Of a DNA stretch of 64,000 bases, positions 35,966-47,620 are shown piece by piece. The position numbers and the translations under genes were made by a program. Within the stretch, counting starts at the first letter, position 1. Every line of letters begins with the position of its first letter. Below the pieces are notes generated by a model. That model was not told the DNA's origin and did not search any database. It saw only the letters and a list, made by a program, of their open reading frames with translations. Source of the DNA: Mytilus galloprovincialis (taxonomy: Eukaryota > Mollusca > Bivalvia > Mytilida > Mytilidae); contig NC_134845.1 of assembly GCF_965363235.1 (NCBI RefSeq), positions 11,842,101 to 11,906,100 of the forward strand, read 5' to 3'.

Positions 35966-36797
35966 CACATGCATTTTTTTTATTCTGTCTTTCTACCCAA
36001 ATATTTCGATGACATAAGCTAATATTTACAAAAGCTTGCCATAAACAAATTGAGGAAAACATGGTATGACTAATTTGTGAGAAGAGAACCACCAACAATA
36101 AAGGATAAGGGTGTGAACAACAAATGGCCAGCGGTCGAACGGTTCTAAATAATGAGGAAAACTTATCTGTATACTATAAAGCAAAATTACTCTTTACAAA
36201 GGTCAAGTTAGAATAGCTATAATATAAGGTTTCTTTCAATTTGACAGGTCCACAGACTAAGCGTCCCCTACTATGCTTGTATCATTCGTCATATGATTCC
36301 AAATTTTGAAGATTAACTCAGAAGGGAGAGACGCATCATTTTGGCATCAATATCAGAACGAGGCAACACAGAAGAAAACGTATATTCTTTAAATTAAACG
36401 TTCGGTCTCTGACAAATATATCATGCGAATTAAGAACTTAAGAATGTTGTTACCGAATTCTTGCGTGCATTGGTACACGTATACAAAATTGCTATAATAA
36501 TAGTTCATAATACAAACAAAGTGTTCATGAAACCAAAGCGCTAAAACCACACTTTGCATTATCTGATAGTAATTGAACTTAGTTTTTATATTAAAAAATA
36601 GAAAAAAGCAATCCAACATGCAAATATTACTTCCTTAATTTACCTATTACTTATTATCTATTGATGACCGTAAGTTTTGGTCCAGTATTTGTATAGACAT
36701 GTCATTAGTGTCACCAGTGTCAAGACTATACTGTCACGATATCCAGTGTTCATATAAATTCATCATCAATTCATAAGATATTCAAAGACGCAAGATC
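35966..36797. other. Intergenic, 5' flank of the vWA gene
   Basis: No gene seen. The minus frame 36389-36619 has no motif. The vWA gene promoter is expected at the right end, but no clear TATA box is visible near the start codon. Confidence 0.45.
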
Positions 36798-39700
36798 ATG
36801 ACCATGCATATGATACATGTGTATGCTTTGGTTTCTATTCTGCCACTAGCACTTTGTGTCATAAAAGGTATATCGTTAAGGGGTGCTTTTTTGGGGGTGG
36901 GGTGGTGTGGTGTGGGTCGTTTTTGTTTTGTTTTATTTTAACTTTTATTTCTAATTATTTAATTTTATTATATTTTTTGGGGGGAGGCATTGATGAGTTT
37001 TATAGTGTTTCTGTTAATATTATAAACCCAATTTTCTTTCTTTAACAGGAAATCCTGTTATTGATTATCATTGCATATCGACATTTCATAATGTTTTACA
37101 CTTTCAGATGTTGTTTACATTGTTGACAGATCAGGAAGTATACAAGAACGGCACTTTGACGAAGCAGTAGAATTCATATACAACGTCACAGAGTTCCTAA
37201 CCATTGATGAGCAAAATCTTAAAGTATCTGTAATGACGTTCTCCTCTGATAACAGACTTGACATTGCTTTCGACTCATACACAAATAAAACCGAACTTCT
37301 ACAAAAAATCAACAACTTGAAAGGAACTATAACAAATGGGAATACACAGACAGGAATGGCTATCAATTATACCCAATCCACAATTCTAACAACAGGCAAG
37401 GGTGCTCGGTCCGGAGCTGAAGTTGCAGTTATCGTCATGACTGACGGACAGTCTTCCGGATATCCTAAACCTGAAACCGAAGCTGATAATCTACGAGCAG
37501 ATGGCGCTGATGTGTTTTCCTTGGGAATAGGTTCTGCTCTCTCTGCAAGTAATGCTGAACTGAAGGGGATAGCAAGTGATCCTGATTCGTACTATCTGTT
37601 GTACGTTTCAAGCTTTGTATATCTGTGCAATCTAGTTCCTGACCTAGTACCAAAGTTAGGTAAGTTTGTGTTTTGTCAAGGAGACATATAACCAAAAGAT
37701 ATCTAGAGGTTAGAATTACTATGTTGATGAATGCTATAATGTGAATTGGATTATAAATACGTTATTTTTTTGTCTCTTTTATCACATATAGTATAGTCAA
37801 TTATCAGAAATGTATGTTGACCTTGATATTCCTTTTGATTTTTGCAGTCATTGCGCTAATTTTGTTTTGGCGAAAATAAAATTTCAGTCTAATTTTAGCA
37901 GTTTGTTCTCATGGTGTGCTTATACATCCCTCTCCATGAAAGAGATGAGAGCTTTATATAAACCTTGTAACATCCTATATGTTCCTTTTTCCAAGCTAGG
38001 GCCTGTAATCGCATGGTTTTGGGTTTATTTTTAATCAAATCCTTGTTGTTTATGGTTTTTGACATAAATCAGAACGTTGGTTACTTTTTTTATGTTGTCA
38101 TCCTGGGTCTTTTATAACTTATTCTATAGTTAACGTTTAGTCTACTCAGCCGTGTGTTGACATTTTTCGTATTCATGTCATTTTGACCTTTGTTAGATAG
38201 ATGATTCATTGAAAACCAGACAACATATCCTTGCTTTTTCAATGTACCCTACATTGTATTCAATGTTTTCGAATGAAGTTAATGTCATCTATACTATTAA
38301 ACGAGAATCTATACTATTAAACGAGAAGACCTCATTTTGTGTGTCGCTTCTCTTCTTTCCACAATAAATTAATCAACACGCCTCTGTGTCCTATAGGTAC
38401 AGTGCATAGTCGCATTTGTCATCCATTCATATGATTATTCAGATTGAGTTATTTTAGGAGAAAAACGAGAAAAAAGGCATCCGGATATTGTCCCGTCATT
38501 GGACGAAATTTTAAATCAGATTATACTTCCGGTTTGCGTTTTTTCTGTATACTTTGAACATACATATACTACGAATAAAGTGTATTTTCAGAATTTTATC
38601 TGCCATCATTTTCAAGCAAGTTTACTATCCACGGCGGTCACAGAGTCTATTAAATAGAGATGGTCTATATACTATATCAATGATCACCATGGATCGATTA
38701 GTAAACTTAGGATTGAAAGTAAATACGCTTTATTTATATAATAATGAATGTTCATGATGTACAGATAAGAGCTAAAATTATTCATGGGATACTTTTGATA
38801 CCTTTTCTGAAATTCTCCAGTCATTAAATCTTTTACAAAATTCATTTTCAAAAAAAAGAAGATGTGGTATGATTGCCATGATGAGACAACTCTCCACAAG
38901 AGACCAAAATGACACAGTAATTAACAACTATAGGTCACCGTACGGCCTTCAACAAAGAGCAAAGCCCAAACCGCATACTCAGCGTCAAAAGGCCCCGAAA
39001 TGACAATGTAATACAATTCGAACGAGAAAACTAGCGGCCTTATTTATGTACAAAAAATGAACGAAATACAAAAATGTAACACATAAATTAAACAAACGAC
39101 AACCACTGAATTACAGGCTCCTTACTTAAATGTTCATAAAATACTACATGTATGTTCATATTGAAATTGATAGAACTTTGGAAATAAAGGTGGAGGGTAA
39201 AAAAACAAAACAACATTTTCCTGTCCCCAACACGGGTGGTCCCCAATAGCCTATGGCTTATGATACTTTTGCTGAAATTCTCCAGTCATTCTGTATTTTA
39301 CAAAATTCTTCCAACAACACTTTACATACTTTAAACTACGCTCTGAATGCCCGCGATTTCGCGGGTGTCTTCTAGTTAGATATAAATTTCGTTGAAACTT
39401 ATTTTGAGAAACAATATTAAAAGATCAATTAGGTCTGCTCTATATGCAAAAGATGTTTTATTCTTAATTCGATTCATTCTATTCTGTCCATGAATTGCCA
39501 CCTTTACACATGAAGAATGGCCTGTTACTTATATTGTTAAATTTTGAAGAAAAAAATCTGAATGACCGCGTTTAAAAACTAAATAAAAATAGTTCTAAGA
39601 AAACAAAATACCCCTTTTGAATTAAAATGGTTGCTCTTTAAGAAATATACGTGTCCACATACGTGTTATCACAAATGTCGACACACGTTCTGTTGTTTAT

Positions 39701-40663
39701 CTTGTGTATGGTATAAATACATTATACGATTAAAAACTGTTTATTTTTTAGAAAGCAATATTGCTGCCACCTTACTTTCCGACTGCCCGGAAGATCCTGT
39801 AGTTGCTGAGATGGACTACACCTCGACACATCAAGAGTTGTCTACAGCAGAAGCAACAAGGCATCCAGAGCAACAAACAACAGACGCAGTAACTGAAATG
39901 GTCCAAAACACAAGTCTTGTGTTAGCTCCAGTGGATCCCAACTTTGGTTCTTCTGCTGTTATTTGGGGTAAATTTATGGAAATTTGTTGTATTAAATACA
40001 TTTTGCTTGGTATTAAATGTATAACTCTAAAAAATTCAAGAATATTCTGTTGTGGGTTTAACCTTAAAGTCTATGATAACAGGGTGATGGACTCTCAAAT
40101 TTAAATTTTTCAGTAAATTCGTGATATCTGATAGGGATTTATCGGAAGACCAAAATACCTTACCAAAACAAATTCCAATGTCTCTTTGATATTTCACGAA
40201 ATATGATTTAATGAATTATTTTTCATTCCAACTTTAAGTCATAAATCAAAGGACTGACACCACCAAGGCTAAAAGACTAGTAGAAAAACGAAGTGGATAA
40301 ACTTCAAATTATGAATAATAATGACGGTATAACACAAGCTTCTCTCAATTACTGTAACTATTATCTTTACATTTTACTACGTATATATGCATGTTTTTAA
40401 AGAATGTTACCGTTTATTGTCAGGTTTCACGTCATTTGGTTTCTGGTTGAAATTTTTCTCATTGTCAATGATACTATATACCTCCTTATTTATATGATAA
40501 CAAAAACATGAATGTCTGGATAAAACAAATAACATAACATAAACTCAAGATGCGTGCTGCAATGATTTTATAAAAGATTTTAATTATCTCTTTTTCAGAT
40601 CAAAGTATCGCCGCCTTCATAACAACAACAGCTCTTCTTTTTCTGAAGAATATACTTAATTAG
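36798..40663 (+). CDS. Small secreted von Willebrand factor A-domain protein (4 exons)
   Basis: Exons 36798-36867, 37108-37659, 39752-39967 and 40599-40663 have GT/AG borders, all introns are phase 1, and together they encode 300 residues. Exon 1 is a signal peptide (VYALVSILPLALCV). Exon 2 is a whole vWA domain: DVVYIVDRSGS gives the DxSxS metal site (Asp30, Ser32, Ser34), with Thr105 in NTQTG and Asp136 in MTDG, so the MIDAS set is complete. Exon 3 is a Thr/Glu-rich linker. Exon 4 ends with a hydrophobic run (SIAAFITTTALLFL) and a short KNILN tail, which resembles a GPI-attachment signal. Likely an extracellular or surface adhesion protein; in mussels such domains occur in matrix, byssus and immune proteins, but its role is not known. 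A 3' AATAAA lies at 40892. Translation could also begin at the ATG at 36804. Confidence 0.85.
38030..38225 (-). repeat. Old, diverged family B copy in intron 2
   Basis: On the minus strand, GTTATAAAAGACCCAGGATG corresponds to the AGCTATAAAAGGCCCCGAAATG segment of B, and AACCAACGTTCTGATTTATG to its next block. Weak similarity. Confidence 0.4.
38288..39375 (+). mobile_element. Non-autonomous Helitron in intron 2 of the vWA gene
   Basis: The 5' end is TCTATACTATTAAACGAGAA, present twice in tandem (38288 and 38308). The 3' end is CCCGCGA, TT, TCGCGGG followed by TGTCTTCTAG: a 7 bp hairpin shortly before the terminal CTAG. It sits between A and T with no target duplication, as Helitrons do. It has no Rep/helicase. 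A family B copy is inserted near the middle, and a 50 bp segment (GAAATTCTCCAGTCATT) is found on both sides of that insertion. Confidence 0.85.
38858..39127 (+). repeat. Family B copy inside the Helitron
   Basis: GAAGATGTGGTATGATTGCC through AACCACTGAATTACAGGCTC, then it ends abruptly before the GACTTGGGACAGG core. Well preserved, so probably a fairly recent arrival. Confidence 0.85.
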
Positions 40664-40822
40664 AACAGTGTGCAGAAATCTAAAAGTTCTTTTATACCTT
40701 TTTTTTTTGCATAATTTTGTTTTTTCGTCAAATGTTTTATCCTTAATTATCATTTTGTATGTATTTTCCTGTCAAACATAGATATTGTAAACATCAATTT
40801 CATCATACATAAAAGAAAATAT

Positions 40823-41011
40823 CTAAAAGGCAGTGACAACCATAAGTCCTAGAAAGACATACATACCTATGACGTTTAAAAACGAACAAACAATAAAACA
40901 AAACATTCGGTAGATTGAACGACACGAACTAAAACCCGTAGGTGAACTCAGTGCAGTGAAGTCAGTAAATTTTGCTTCACTAGTGATACGTGGCTTACGC
41001 GTGGTGCTCAT
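40823..41011 (-). CDS. Possible 62-residue single-helix membrane peptide (unsure)
   Basis: From an ATG at 41011 the minus frame gives MSTTRKPRITSEAKF, a Ser/Thr-rich middle, then a hydrophobic stretch of about 25 residues (FCFIVCSFLNVIGMYVFLGL and on) that ends the protein. A polar start with one C-terminal hydrophobic helix is the shape of a tail-anchored or small membrane peptide, and could equally be chance in AT-rich DNA. No splice acceptor or homologue is recognised. It lies 160 bp beyond the vWA stop on the opposite strand and overlaps the vWA 3' UTR region. Confidence 0.2.
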   Translation of the reverse strand: MSTTRKPRITSEAKFTDFTALSSPTGFSSCRSIYRMFCFIVCSFLNVIGMYVFLGLMVVTAF

Positions 41012-41023
41012 GTTATAACCCAC

Positions 41024-42060
41024 CGTGTATGATTAGGCTCGATACCGTAGCAATATGTCTCTTTTGTTCTCCTTACACATTGTCAAATTCTGATGTATCG
41101 GTTTTAAAAAATTTACTCTTTTAGGTGTCAGACCACCAATTACTCCCTCCAATTTAGAACGTATGTAAAAGTAGCCCTACTCTGACACAAAATAGTGCTT
41201 TTGATGTCCTTGTTTACTTAAACTAACCAACAAATTTGCAGAAATGAAACTTTTGGAGAAAGAGAAATATATCTAGATCATTTTGAGCCAAAATTCACTT
41301 GTATATGAGTTTGCATTAAAAATTAAGGATTAAAGCGCTCCATAGTTTACTAATTTAAGATTTCCAGAAAACCAGGCGTTATTTTTGGAGTACCTCTGTT
41401 TGAAGGTCAGTTATTTTGTTAGAAGGCTTTAAAGATATGGTGAAAATTGGCATGTAGAAAGCTGATACAGCGGTTTGATAGGATTATGAAAAACTAAGAA
41501 ACGATAACATGGGGGTAATTCAAAATTCAAAACACTTTGAAGTGATAGAAATACAGACAACCCCATGTATAAAAGAAAGAGACGAACAGACAAACGACCA
41601 CCCATCTGGTGATGAAAATTTGTTATTTCGATTTTTTGATATACTTGTAGTTCTAGTATTTAAAATCTGTCATATTTGTATTGAAAAAAGGCAATGTAAG
41701 ACATTTATCATTTCTTATATAAAGGATGACATATGTGTGTAAAGGTCTAGAATTTCAATATTTGATCAGTAAAATGTTTAAACTTACTTTCAAAATCATA
41801 TGCATGTATGTACTAACCAACATATTGCAAATCCTCTATTTGTTTTAAAACGTTGACCGTTTTGAAAATATTAAGTGTGTGTGTAGGATTGTTTAGCCAA
41901 ATAAAAAAGGAAAATATAACGACTAGCATTTCCTGAACGGCGGATATCTTTATATACATCTACATTTTAAACGGCTAATGTATTATACATTGATATACTG
42001 TCCATTAAAACCTTGGGATATGTGCACCTACAAAAACATGTATATGCAGTCATACAAATA
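41024..42060. other. Intergenic, no gene seen
   Basis: Contains a block from about 41124 (GGTGTCAGACCACCAATTAC) that may be a dispersed repeat, but there is no second copy in this window. The frame at 41509-41742 has no motif. Confidence 0.45.
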
Positions 42061-42067
42061 TACGCTG

Positions 42068-42928
42068 TCATTTGTAAATGAAAACCTGGTCTTTATCACC
42101 GATTATAATAGATTGAGCATTTGTATAAAAACAAATCGTCGGAAATTCCAAATTGACAGGCAGTTTAGCTATCAACCAGGAATGCCTTCCATCGGGACTA
42201 AATGCATGGACATTGCTGGAACCTGCACTAACAACTAATGTGTTTCCTTTGCTGTCGGTTGTGATTCCGTATGGAAACAGTATTCGTGGTGCATGTGCTG
42301 TATATTGTACAACTCCATGTCTGTTTATACATATAAGGTCATTTTTACCTCGCGCAGTGCATAAAACAACCCCCGTCTCTGACACGTGGTAATAGATAGG
42401 GTAAAAATTAGGAGGCGTAATTGTGTCTTTCAAAACACCATTCATAGCCATGACATTAATCTTTTCATTACTTTGAACAAACATTTCACCGTCATGGTAG
42501 GAAACATTGTGACAACCTGTAACAATATATTTCTTGATAGCATTACGCCTTATATCAACCTGCATGACTTCATTTCGCTCCGGCAGAGAAACAACGACAT
42601 CACTGTAGTCTACTACATCCAATCGGAAAGGTCTCCCTCCATTGGTTTCTCTGATTCTACGGAGTTGTTCCCCTTTTTTGTCACACACAACTAGAGAAGA
42701 ACGTTGAAAATCAGCTATTACAATCGTACCATCTTCCATTACTTTGATGTCGCTTATGTCCGTGCTGGGTAAAATGAATGTTGTCTCCAGTTTATAAACT
42801 TTATCTAAACGCTCGTCAGTGTCATCGTAGGTGGTGAGTTCGGATGATTCCGGAGTATTTCTTGGTAAATCATCCTTCCGAATATCAAACACATCAGTGT
42901 TTAGGCCATACTTGTAGGGCTCAGTCAT
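42068..42928 (-). CDS. NHL-type beta-propeller protein, TRIM-NHL-like without RING/B-box (copy 1)
   Basis: 286 residues in one coding exon. After an acidic N-terminal stretch of about 45 residues come repeated propeller strands of the NHL type, with blocks such as ISDIKVMEDGTIVIAD, GGRPFRLDVV, YGITTDSKGNTLVVSAGSSN and the closing SIIIGDKDQVFIY. These resemble the C-terminal propeller of molluscan TRIM2/TRIM71-like proteins, where it binds RNA or protein partners, but no RING, B-box or coiled coil is encoded in this exon. On the coding strand an acceptor-like TTATTTTCAG ends exactly 9 nt before the ATG, suggesting a 5' UTR intron (or an undetected upstream coding exon). The neighbour at 44297-45160 is a paralogue in the same orientation. 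Function unknown; likely a cytosolic binding protein. Confidence 0.8.
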   Translation of the reverse strand: MTEPYKYGLNTDVFDIRKDDLPRNTPESSELTTYDDTDERLDKVYKLETTFILPSTDISDIKVMEDGTIVIADFQRSSLVVCDKKGEQLRRIRETNGGRPFRLDVVDYSDVVVSLPERNEVMQVDIRRNAIKKYIVTGCHNVSYHDGEMFVQSNEKINVMAMNGVLKDTITPPNFYPIYYHVSETGVVLCTARGKNDLICINRHGVVQYTAHAPRILFPYGITTDSKGNTLVVSAGSSNVHAFSPDGRHSWLIAKLPVNLEFPTICFYTNAQSIIIGDKDQVFIYK

Positions 42929-42940
42929 GTTGTTAGGCTG

Positions 42941-44186
42941 AAAATAATTACTTTAAGATTATGTACTCGTAAAAAATACGTTCTAAGTGAATGCATTATG
43001 AAGGTTTTTCATTTGTTTTTTTAGCCATAAAAACTGCAGGGGATAAAGGTTTATATCTTTTGGTATTTTTTCTCAGGACTAAGGATTTCTGTAAAGTTCT
43101 GTGATTCTTCTCCGTGTACTCCGCCTATCACTGCATTATATTCTGACCTAGCTGACCAACTTCGGAAGCAAGGTTGTCGGCTCTTCGAACTTTCCCGAAG
43201 TCCTGCGTTTTGATTGCCGAGTTAGTGATCGTGCTTCGGTCCTTGCTGGGACGTCAACTACCTATATGTTATATATTTTATTCTGGAAGTGTGTTCCACA
43301 TGCACGAGATGGCATACGGGATTTTTGTTCTTTGAGATATGTAAAACGTATAAAAGATACCAATAGCTATTGATAATGAATTAAAAAAGTGCGTTTTCTG
43401 TAAAAAAAAAAAAAAAAAAAAAAAAAAGGAATGTTGTATATAAGTCCCTTCGGTACAAATAGACAGGAACCTATGCAATATATTATTCTTTGATTAGCCC
43501 GAGTGTTGGGCTTTCAGTTTCTATTCATATTAAATCAATGTATGAAAGTTAACTTACTGTTTTGGATATGATATATACTTTCAAAGTTTTTTTTGTCGAA
43601 GTGTCGTTAATTTGTTACTTTCAAACATTAAACGGATGTCAAGCGGAAGAGAGAATGTCTTGCGCATTTACATTTTTTTGTCAAAAACCATTTAAGTATA
43701 ATACATAGTTTGTCGTTTTCTATTTTTGTTGGTGTTGAAAAATTGTAAATGCATATGATATGATCACATGTTTTTGTACTAACTTCAACACGAATGCTCC
43801 TGTTCAAAATGGATAGCAAAAATCATGACGTGTCCGATGGAAAACTATTAAAAAAAAACAGAACAGCCAATAGCGTTAAAATGTTAATACGACTTCGGGA
43901 GTTGTGCATTAATTTTAAGTTCTAATATAAAAAAAAAAAGAAATTTAAATTAAATATGCATTGTGGGCATGTTTATGTATGTCCGCTATAGTTTAAGAAA
44001 TATCATATATCAGTAACCACTCAAAAGCATTTATTAATTTTTTTCTAAATGTATTATTATGATGATAGTTAATTGGTTAACAGCAATCAGTTAAATATTT
44101 ACACATTTTGACAAAGTTATAAAATAAAAACACAGAAATATATAAAATACAATCGATAAGTGCCAACCACGTAATTAGACCTTATC
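42941..44186. other. Interval between the NHL paralogues
   Basis: Contains a pure A run at about 43401-43427 and no other supported feature. It must hold the promoter and first exon of copy 1 if the predicted 5' UTR intron is real. Confidence 0.5.
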
Positions 44187-44298
44187 TTGCAAAGTAAAGC
44201 ATTCCATATACATGTTCGTAAAAAACAAAGCGAGTTGAAATATTGCAAAGTAAAGCATTCCATATACGCAGGTAACCCACAAAGCGAGTTGAAATCTT
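44187..44298. repeat. 56 bp tandem duplication at the 3' end of NHL copy 2
   Basis: TTGCAAAGTAAAGCATTCCA and ACAAAGCGAGTTGAAAT occur twice, starting at 44187 and 44243. The unit reaches the stop codon region of the gene and probably lies in its 3' UTR. Confidence 0.85.
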
Positions 44299-45160
44299 AG
44301 TAAAAATCTAGTTCTTTCTTGTAAACAAAAACTCTGTCTTTATCTCCAATTATTATTGACTTGGAATCAGAGTGAAAACATATTGTAGGTGATTTTAGTT
44401 TTGACGGCAGACATATAATTCTCTGAAAGGGTATGCCTCTATTGTGAAATAAATGCACATTTTTAGATTTTGCGCTGACAACGTATATAAATCCTTGATC
44501 GTCGAATGTAATGCCGTGTGGTGACATCATCAATGGTGCCGTTATTCCGTATTGTGTCACTCCCATATTATCCATGCAAATCAATTCATTTCTGTCTCTC
44601 ACAGTGCAGTAAAGTAATGCTCCATTGGCTGTAGCACTTAAGTAAAGTGGTCGAAAATCAAATGGAGTTATTGTTCCTAGCGCCTGGCCACCTTTCCGTG
44701 TTTTATAAATAATATCACCACTTTGAGTATAAATATCGCCATATCGGTAGACTATATTGGTACCCGAACAACCCATATATCCTGTTATCACCCCACGCTT
44801 CACATCAACAAACATAATATCCCCCTTATCTGGGAGGGAAACGACGACATTATCATCCTCCATCACATCTAGTTGGAACGGCCTACCACCGCTCGGTTCT
44901 TCTATTCGCCTCACATTCTTTCCTTCCATGTCACACGTGACAACCGCAGCATGCTGCCAATGATAATCAGCGATTACAATAAGGCCATCTTTCATAACTT
45001 TGATGTCATTGATGTCTGTTTTGTATAGTGTAAATGTCGTCGTCGAGTCAAAATGGATCCTTACATCGTCGTTACGGTCGTTATCTTCGTTTGACTCCAA
45101 CACACCAGTATTTGGATCTTTATCTTTAGAACAAACGTCAGAAGCTAGTGAGTTTTCCAT
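44297..45160 (-). CDS. NHL-type beta-propeller protein, TRIM-NHL-like without RING/B-box (copy 2)
   Basis: 287 residues in one exon, aligning with the 42068-42928 gene along the whole propeller; by eye about half the residues match. Shared blocks include DIKVM.DG.IVIAD, GGRPF.LDV, VVVSLP, PTICF and SIIIGDKD.VF.YK. The 55-residue acidic N-terminus is not conserved in sequence between the two. In this copy an in-frame TAA lies between the acceptor-like ACTTTCAG and the ATG, so the ATG is the true start and the upstream exon must be untranslated. The acceptor is again exactly 9 nt before the ATG. Tandem duplication is the simplest origin. No ubiquitin-ligase domain is present. Confidence 0.82.
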   Translation of the reverse strand: MENSLASDVCSKDKDPNTGVLESNEDNDRNDDVRIHFDSTTTFTLYKTDINDIKVMKDGLIVIADYHWQHAAVVTCDMEGKNVRRIEEPSGGRPFQLDVMEDDNVVVSLPDKGDIMFVDVKRGVITGYMGCSGTNIVYRYGDIYTQSGDIIYKTRKGGQALGTITPFDFRPLYLSATANGALLYCTVRDRNELICMDNMGVTQYGITAPLMMSPHGITFDDQGFIYVVSAKSKNVHLFHNRGIPFQRIICLPSKLKSPTICFHSDSKSIIIGDKDRVFVYKKELDFY

Positions 45161-45172
45161 GACTTAATCCTG

Positions 45173-45575
45173 AAAGTAAGGCCATTCGGTAAATTGATAA
45201 TGTATGATTGTTTCTAACTCTACCACGTTAAGATAAATTAAAAGTTAAATTTTTTAGATGCTGCATAAAATAAAACCTCAAATACGTCTTCTTTTTTTTC
45301 TGTCGTCTGGTTGCTATTATGGACGTATACCCTTGTTTGTTTCTAATCATATGCAATATTTTGAGCTTATTTGGTCAATTGTACAAGACTTGCAAGACCT
45401 AAAAGTGTAAAAGTATACTGCGGTTTCGGTTTGGGCATTCTGATATATCTGTCAACAAACTAACTGCCGTTTAGAAACAAAGGTTGAACATCTTTAGAAC
45501 CACACAAAGTGAAAAAGTACATGTGGTTAGAGCGTTTTATTTTAAGCTTTGTGTGAAAAAAAATTAAAATCACAA
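45173..45575. other. 5' flank of NHL copy 2
   Basis: No feature beyond the predicted intron end at 45170-45172. The first exon cannot be placed. Confidence 0.45.
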
Positions 45576-45579
45576 AAAT

Positions 45580-45870
45580 ACTGAACCAATAGGAAAATCT
45601 AATTGGAAAGTACCTAATCACATGGAAAAATCAAATAACAAAACACATCAAAAACGAATGGACAACAACTGTCATATTCCTGACTTGGTAGAGGCATTTT
45701 CAAATGTAGAAAATGGTGGATTAAACCTGGTTTTATAGCGCGAAACCTCTCACATTGTATGACAGTCTCATCAAATTCCGTTATATTTACAATGGTGCGT
45801 GACTACACAGACATTATAAATAAAATAGTCAAAATATGGGTACAGCAGTCATCATCGTGTTACAATTTTA
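45580..45870 (+). repeat. Dispersed repeat family F, copy 3
   Basis: CATATTCCTGACTTGGTAGA, GGATTAAACCTGGTTTTATA and AAACCTCTCACATTGTATGA, in the same order as at 24.1 kb. Confidence 0.75.
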
Positions 45871-47470
45871 AAAGAACCATTCTTAATTAAGTCTGTAGCA
45901 TAAACTTGTGTGGAACATGCATAAGTCTGTAAATTAAGTAAAACAACTTAATCTATACTTACTTATTTAGCTAATTCAACAACATGATGTTATCCGGATA
46001 TATATGGTGTGGCGGAAGGATGAGAACTCGTTTTGTACACAAAATATATTTGTTTGATATCGTGAATAACATCGTAAAATTGACAATGAGGGTCGGTTGT
46101 AAGTTGAGAAATAAACTTTACTGAAAAACGGATTAATACAAAGTCTCCATTGTGAACATTTCAGCAGCACTTGCACTTGTTGTGTTATATTCCCCATTTG
46201 AAACAATATTCCAGAACTTGCGTTTCCCATCATGAAATAAGATAAAATAGAGAATGGCAATTTACTTGAGAGAGGCGTTTGAAGTAAGCTTCTATAGCAA
46301 GATCTATGGGAAGAACATTCATATTACCCAGAACAAGTGTTTGTTCAGTTCATTCCATTGAATTTGAGAAACGAGCTTCATAACCAAGACTTAACTATCT
46401 CTGACATCTCCTCATTGAGAAATACCTTAAAACTTTACCTAAAGTTAGTCTACAAAAGGGAGGCACTAGCTGGAAAAACTGGGAATTGTGCAAGTTATGT
46501 ACCTTTGAATCTGGACCGCTTTCACATAAATCAAAACCGATTCTACTAGTACTTGATTTTCAGTGTTGAAATGAAAGATGTAAGCACGTTTAGTCGTGAT
46601 GTGAAGTAGTTCGTGCTTTTGGGTTCAATTGTTTTGACTCATTATCGGTTACTATAAATTCTCCATTTATTTTAGGATGACTGAATTCATCATTGTTGTC
46701 TGTTTAAGCTATCCTTTGTGTGCGCTGTTGTCGTTTTTTAAAGTTATCATTTTCTATTCATTGAAACAATCTTTGAATAAGTTGATTTTAAGTTGACATG
46801 AATAGCTTTAAAAAACTGTAATTATTATAATTTTTCTTTTTAAAAGCTTACCACAGCTTTATAAAAGTTATCATACATTGCTAGATGTTGCTTATAATTT
46901 GTAGAACATACCGTCCTTCGCTTACTTTTAAGCTCCAAGACCTTTCCAAAAAACATACAATCCAGAATCTCGTTAGAGGATAATTGAATCAATTAACTTT
47001 ATCTTGATTCCCCATCAAATCACTCCGCCTCACTTTGAAGTTAGATTTGAAATAATCTTGAGACATTAGCGACTGTAATTCGTCTTAATACTGACAGTAA
47101 TTTGTTGTTTCATGGAACTTGTTATGGCCCTAAGGTAATTTGGACGACAAAATCCTGCATTAATTTCACATTGGTGATAAATGAATTCATCAACAAAGTA
47201 AAAGAAATCTGACAGAGAAGTCCAAATTAACGATTGATTTTTGTCCGTCTTTTCAAACAATTCTAATCAATGTTTTATATCGGATAATCAGGCTCAGAAT
47301 GGAGCAACGTGTTGTTGACATTTACGTCTTATTGTGCCTACAGAACTATCCTTATTCTGCAAGGAACCAGTTTCTGCATTATGCCATTATCTTTTTTAGT
47401 TATGCAAACCAATTTCTACTTAAGAAAGATAATGTGTGTACTTCTTTATCATTTGGTCTGTGGGGGAGGG
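45871..47470. other. Intergenic, no gene accepted
   Basis: Frames at 45976-46260 (minus), 46337-46549 (plus) and 47066-47260 (minus) have no recognised domain or splice context. Confidence 0.45.
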
Positions 47471-47512
47471 GATAGTTGTCTCTTTCTCAATCATACCACA
47501 TCATCTTATTTT
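47471..47512 (-). repeat. Family B 5' end fragment
   Basis: Minus strand AAGATGATGTGGTATGATTG then AGAAAGAGACAACTATC; only the first 40 bp of the family. Confidence 0.6.
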
Positions 47513-47620
47513 TATATCAAGCAAAATTAATTCCTCTAAGATCACCAATACATATGTTAGTCAGTAGACGTGTTATATAGTTATTCCGTCATCAAAAGTC
47601 TAGACAGTTTGAAAAATTAT

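Noticed and set aside
37810-38034. 74-codon plus frame in vWA intron 2
   Set aside because: Intronic, overlaps an old family B copy, and no acceptor joins it in phase with the flanking exons.
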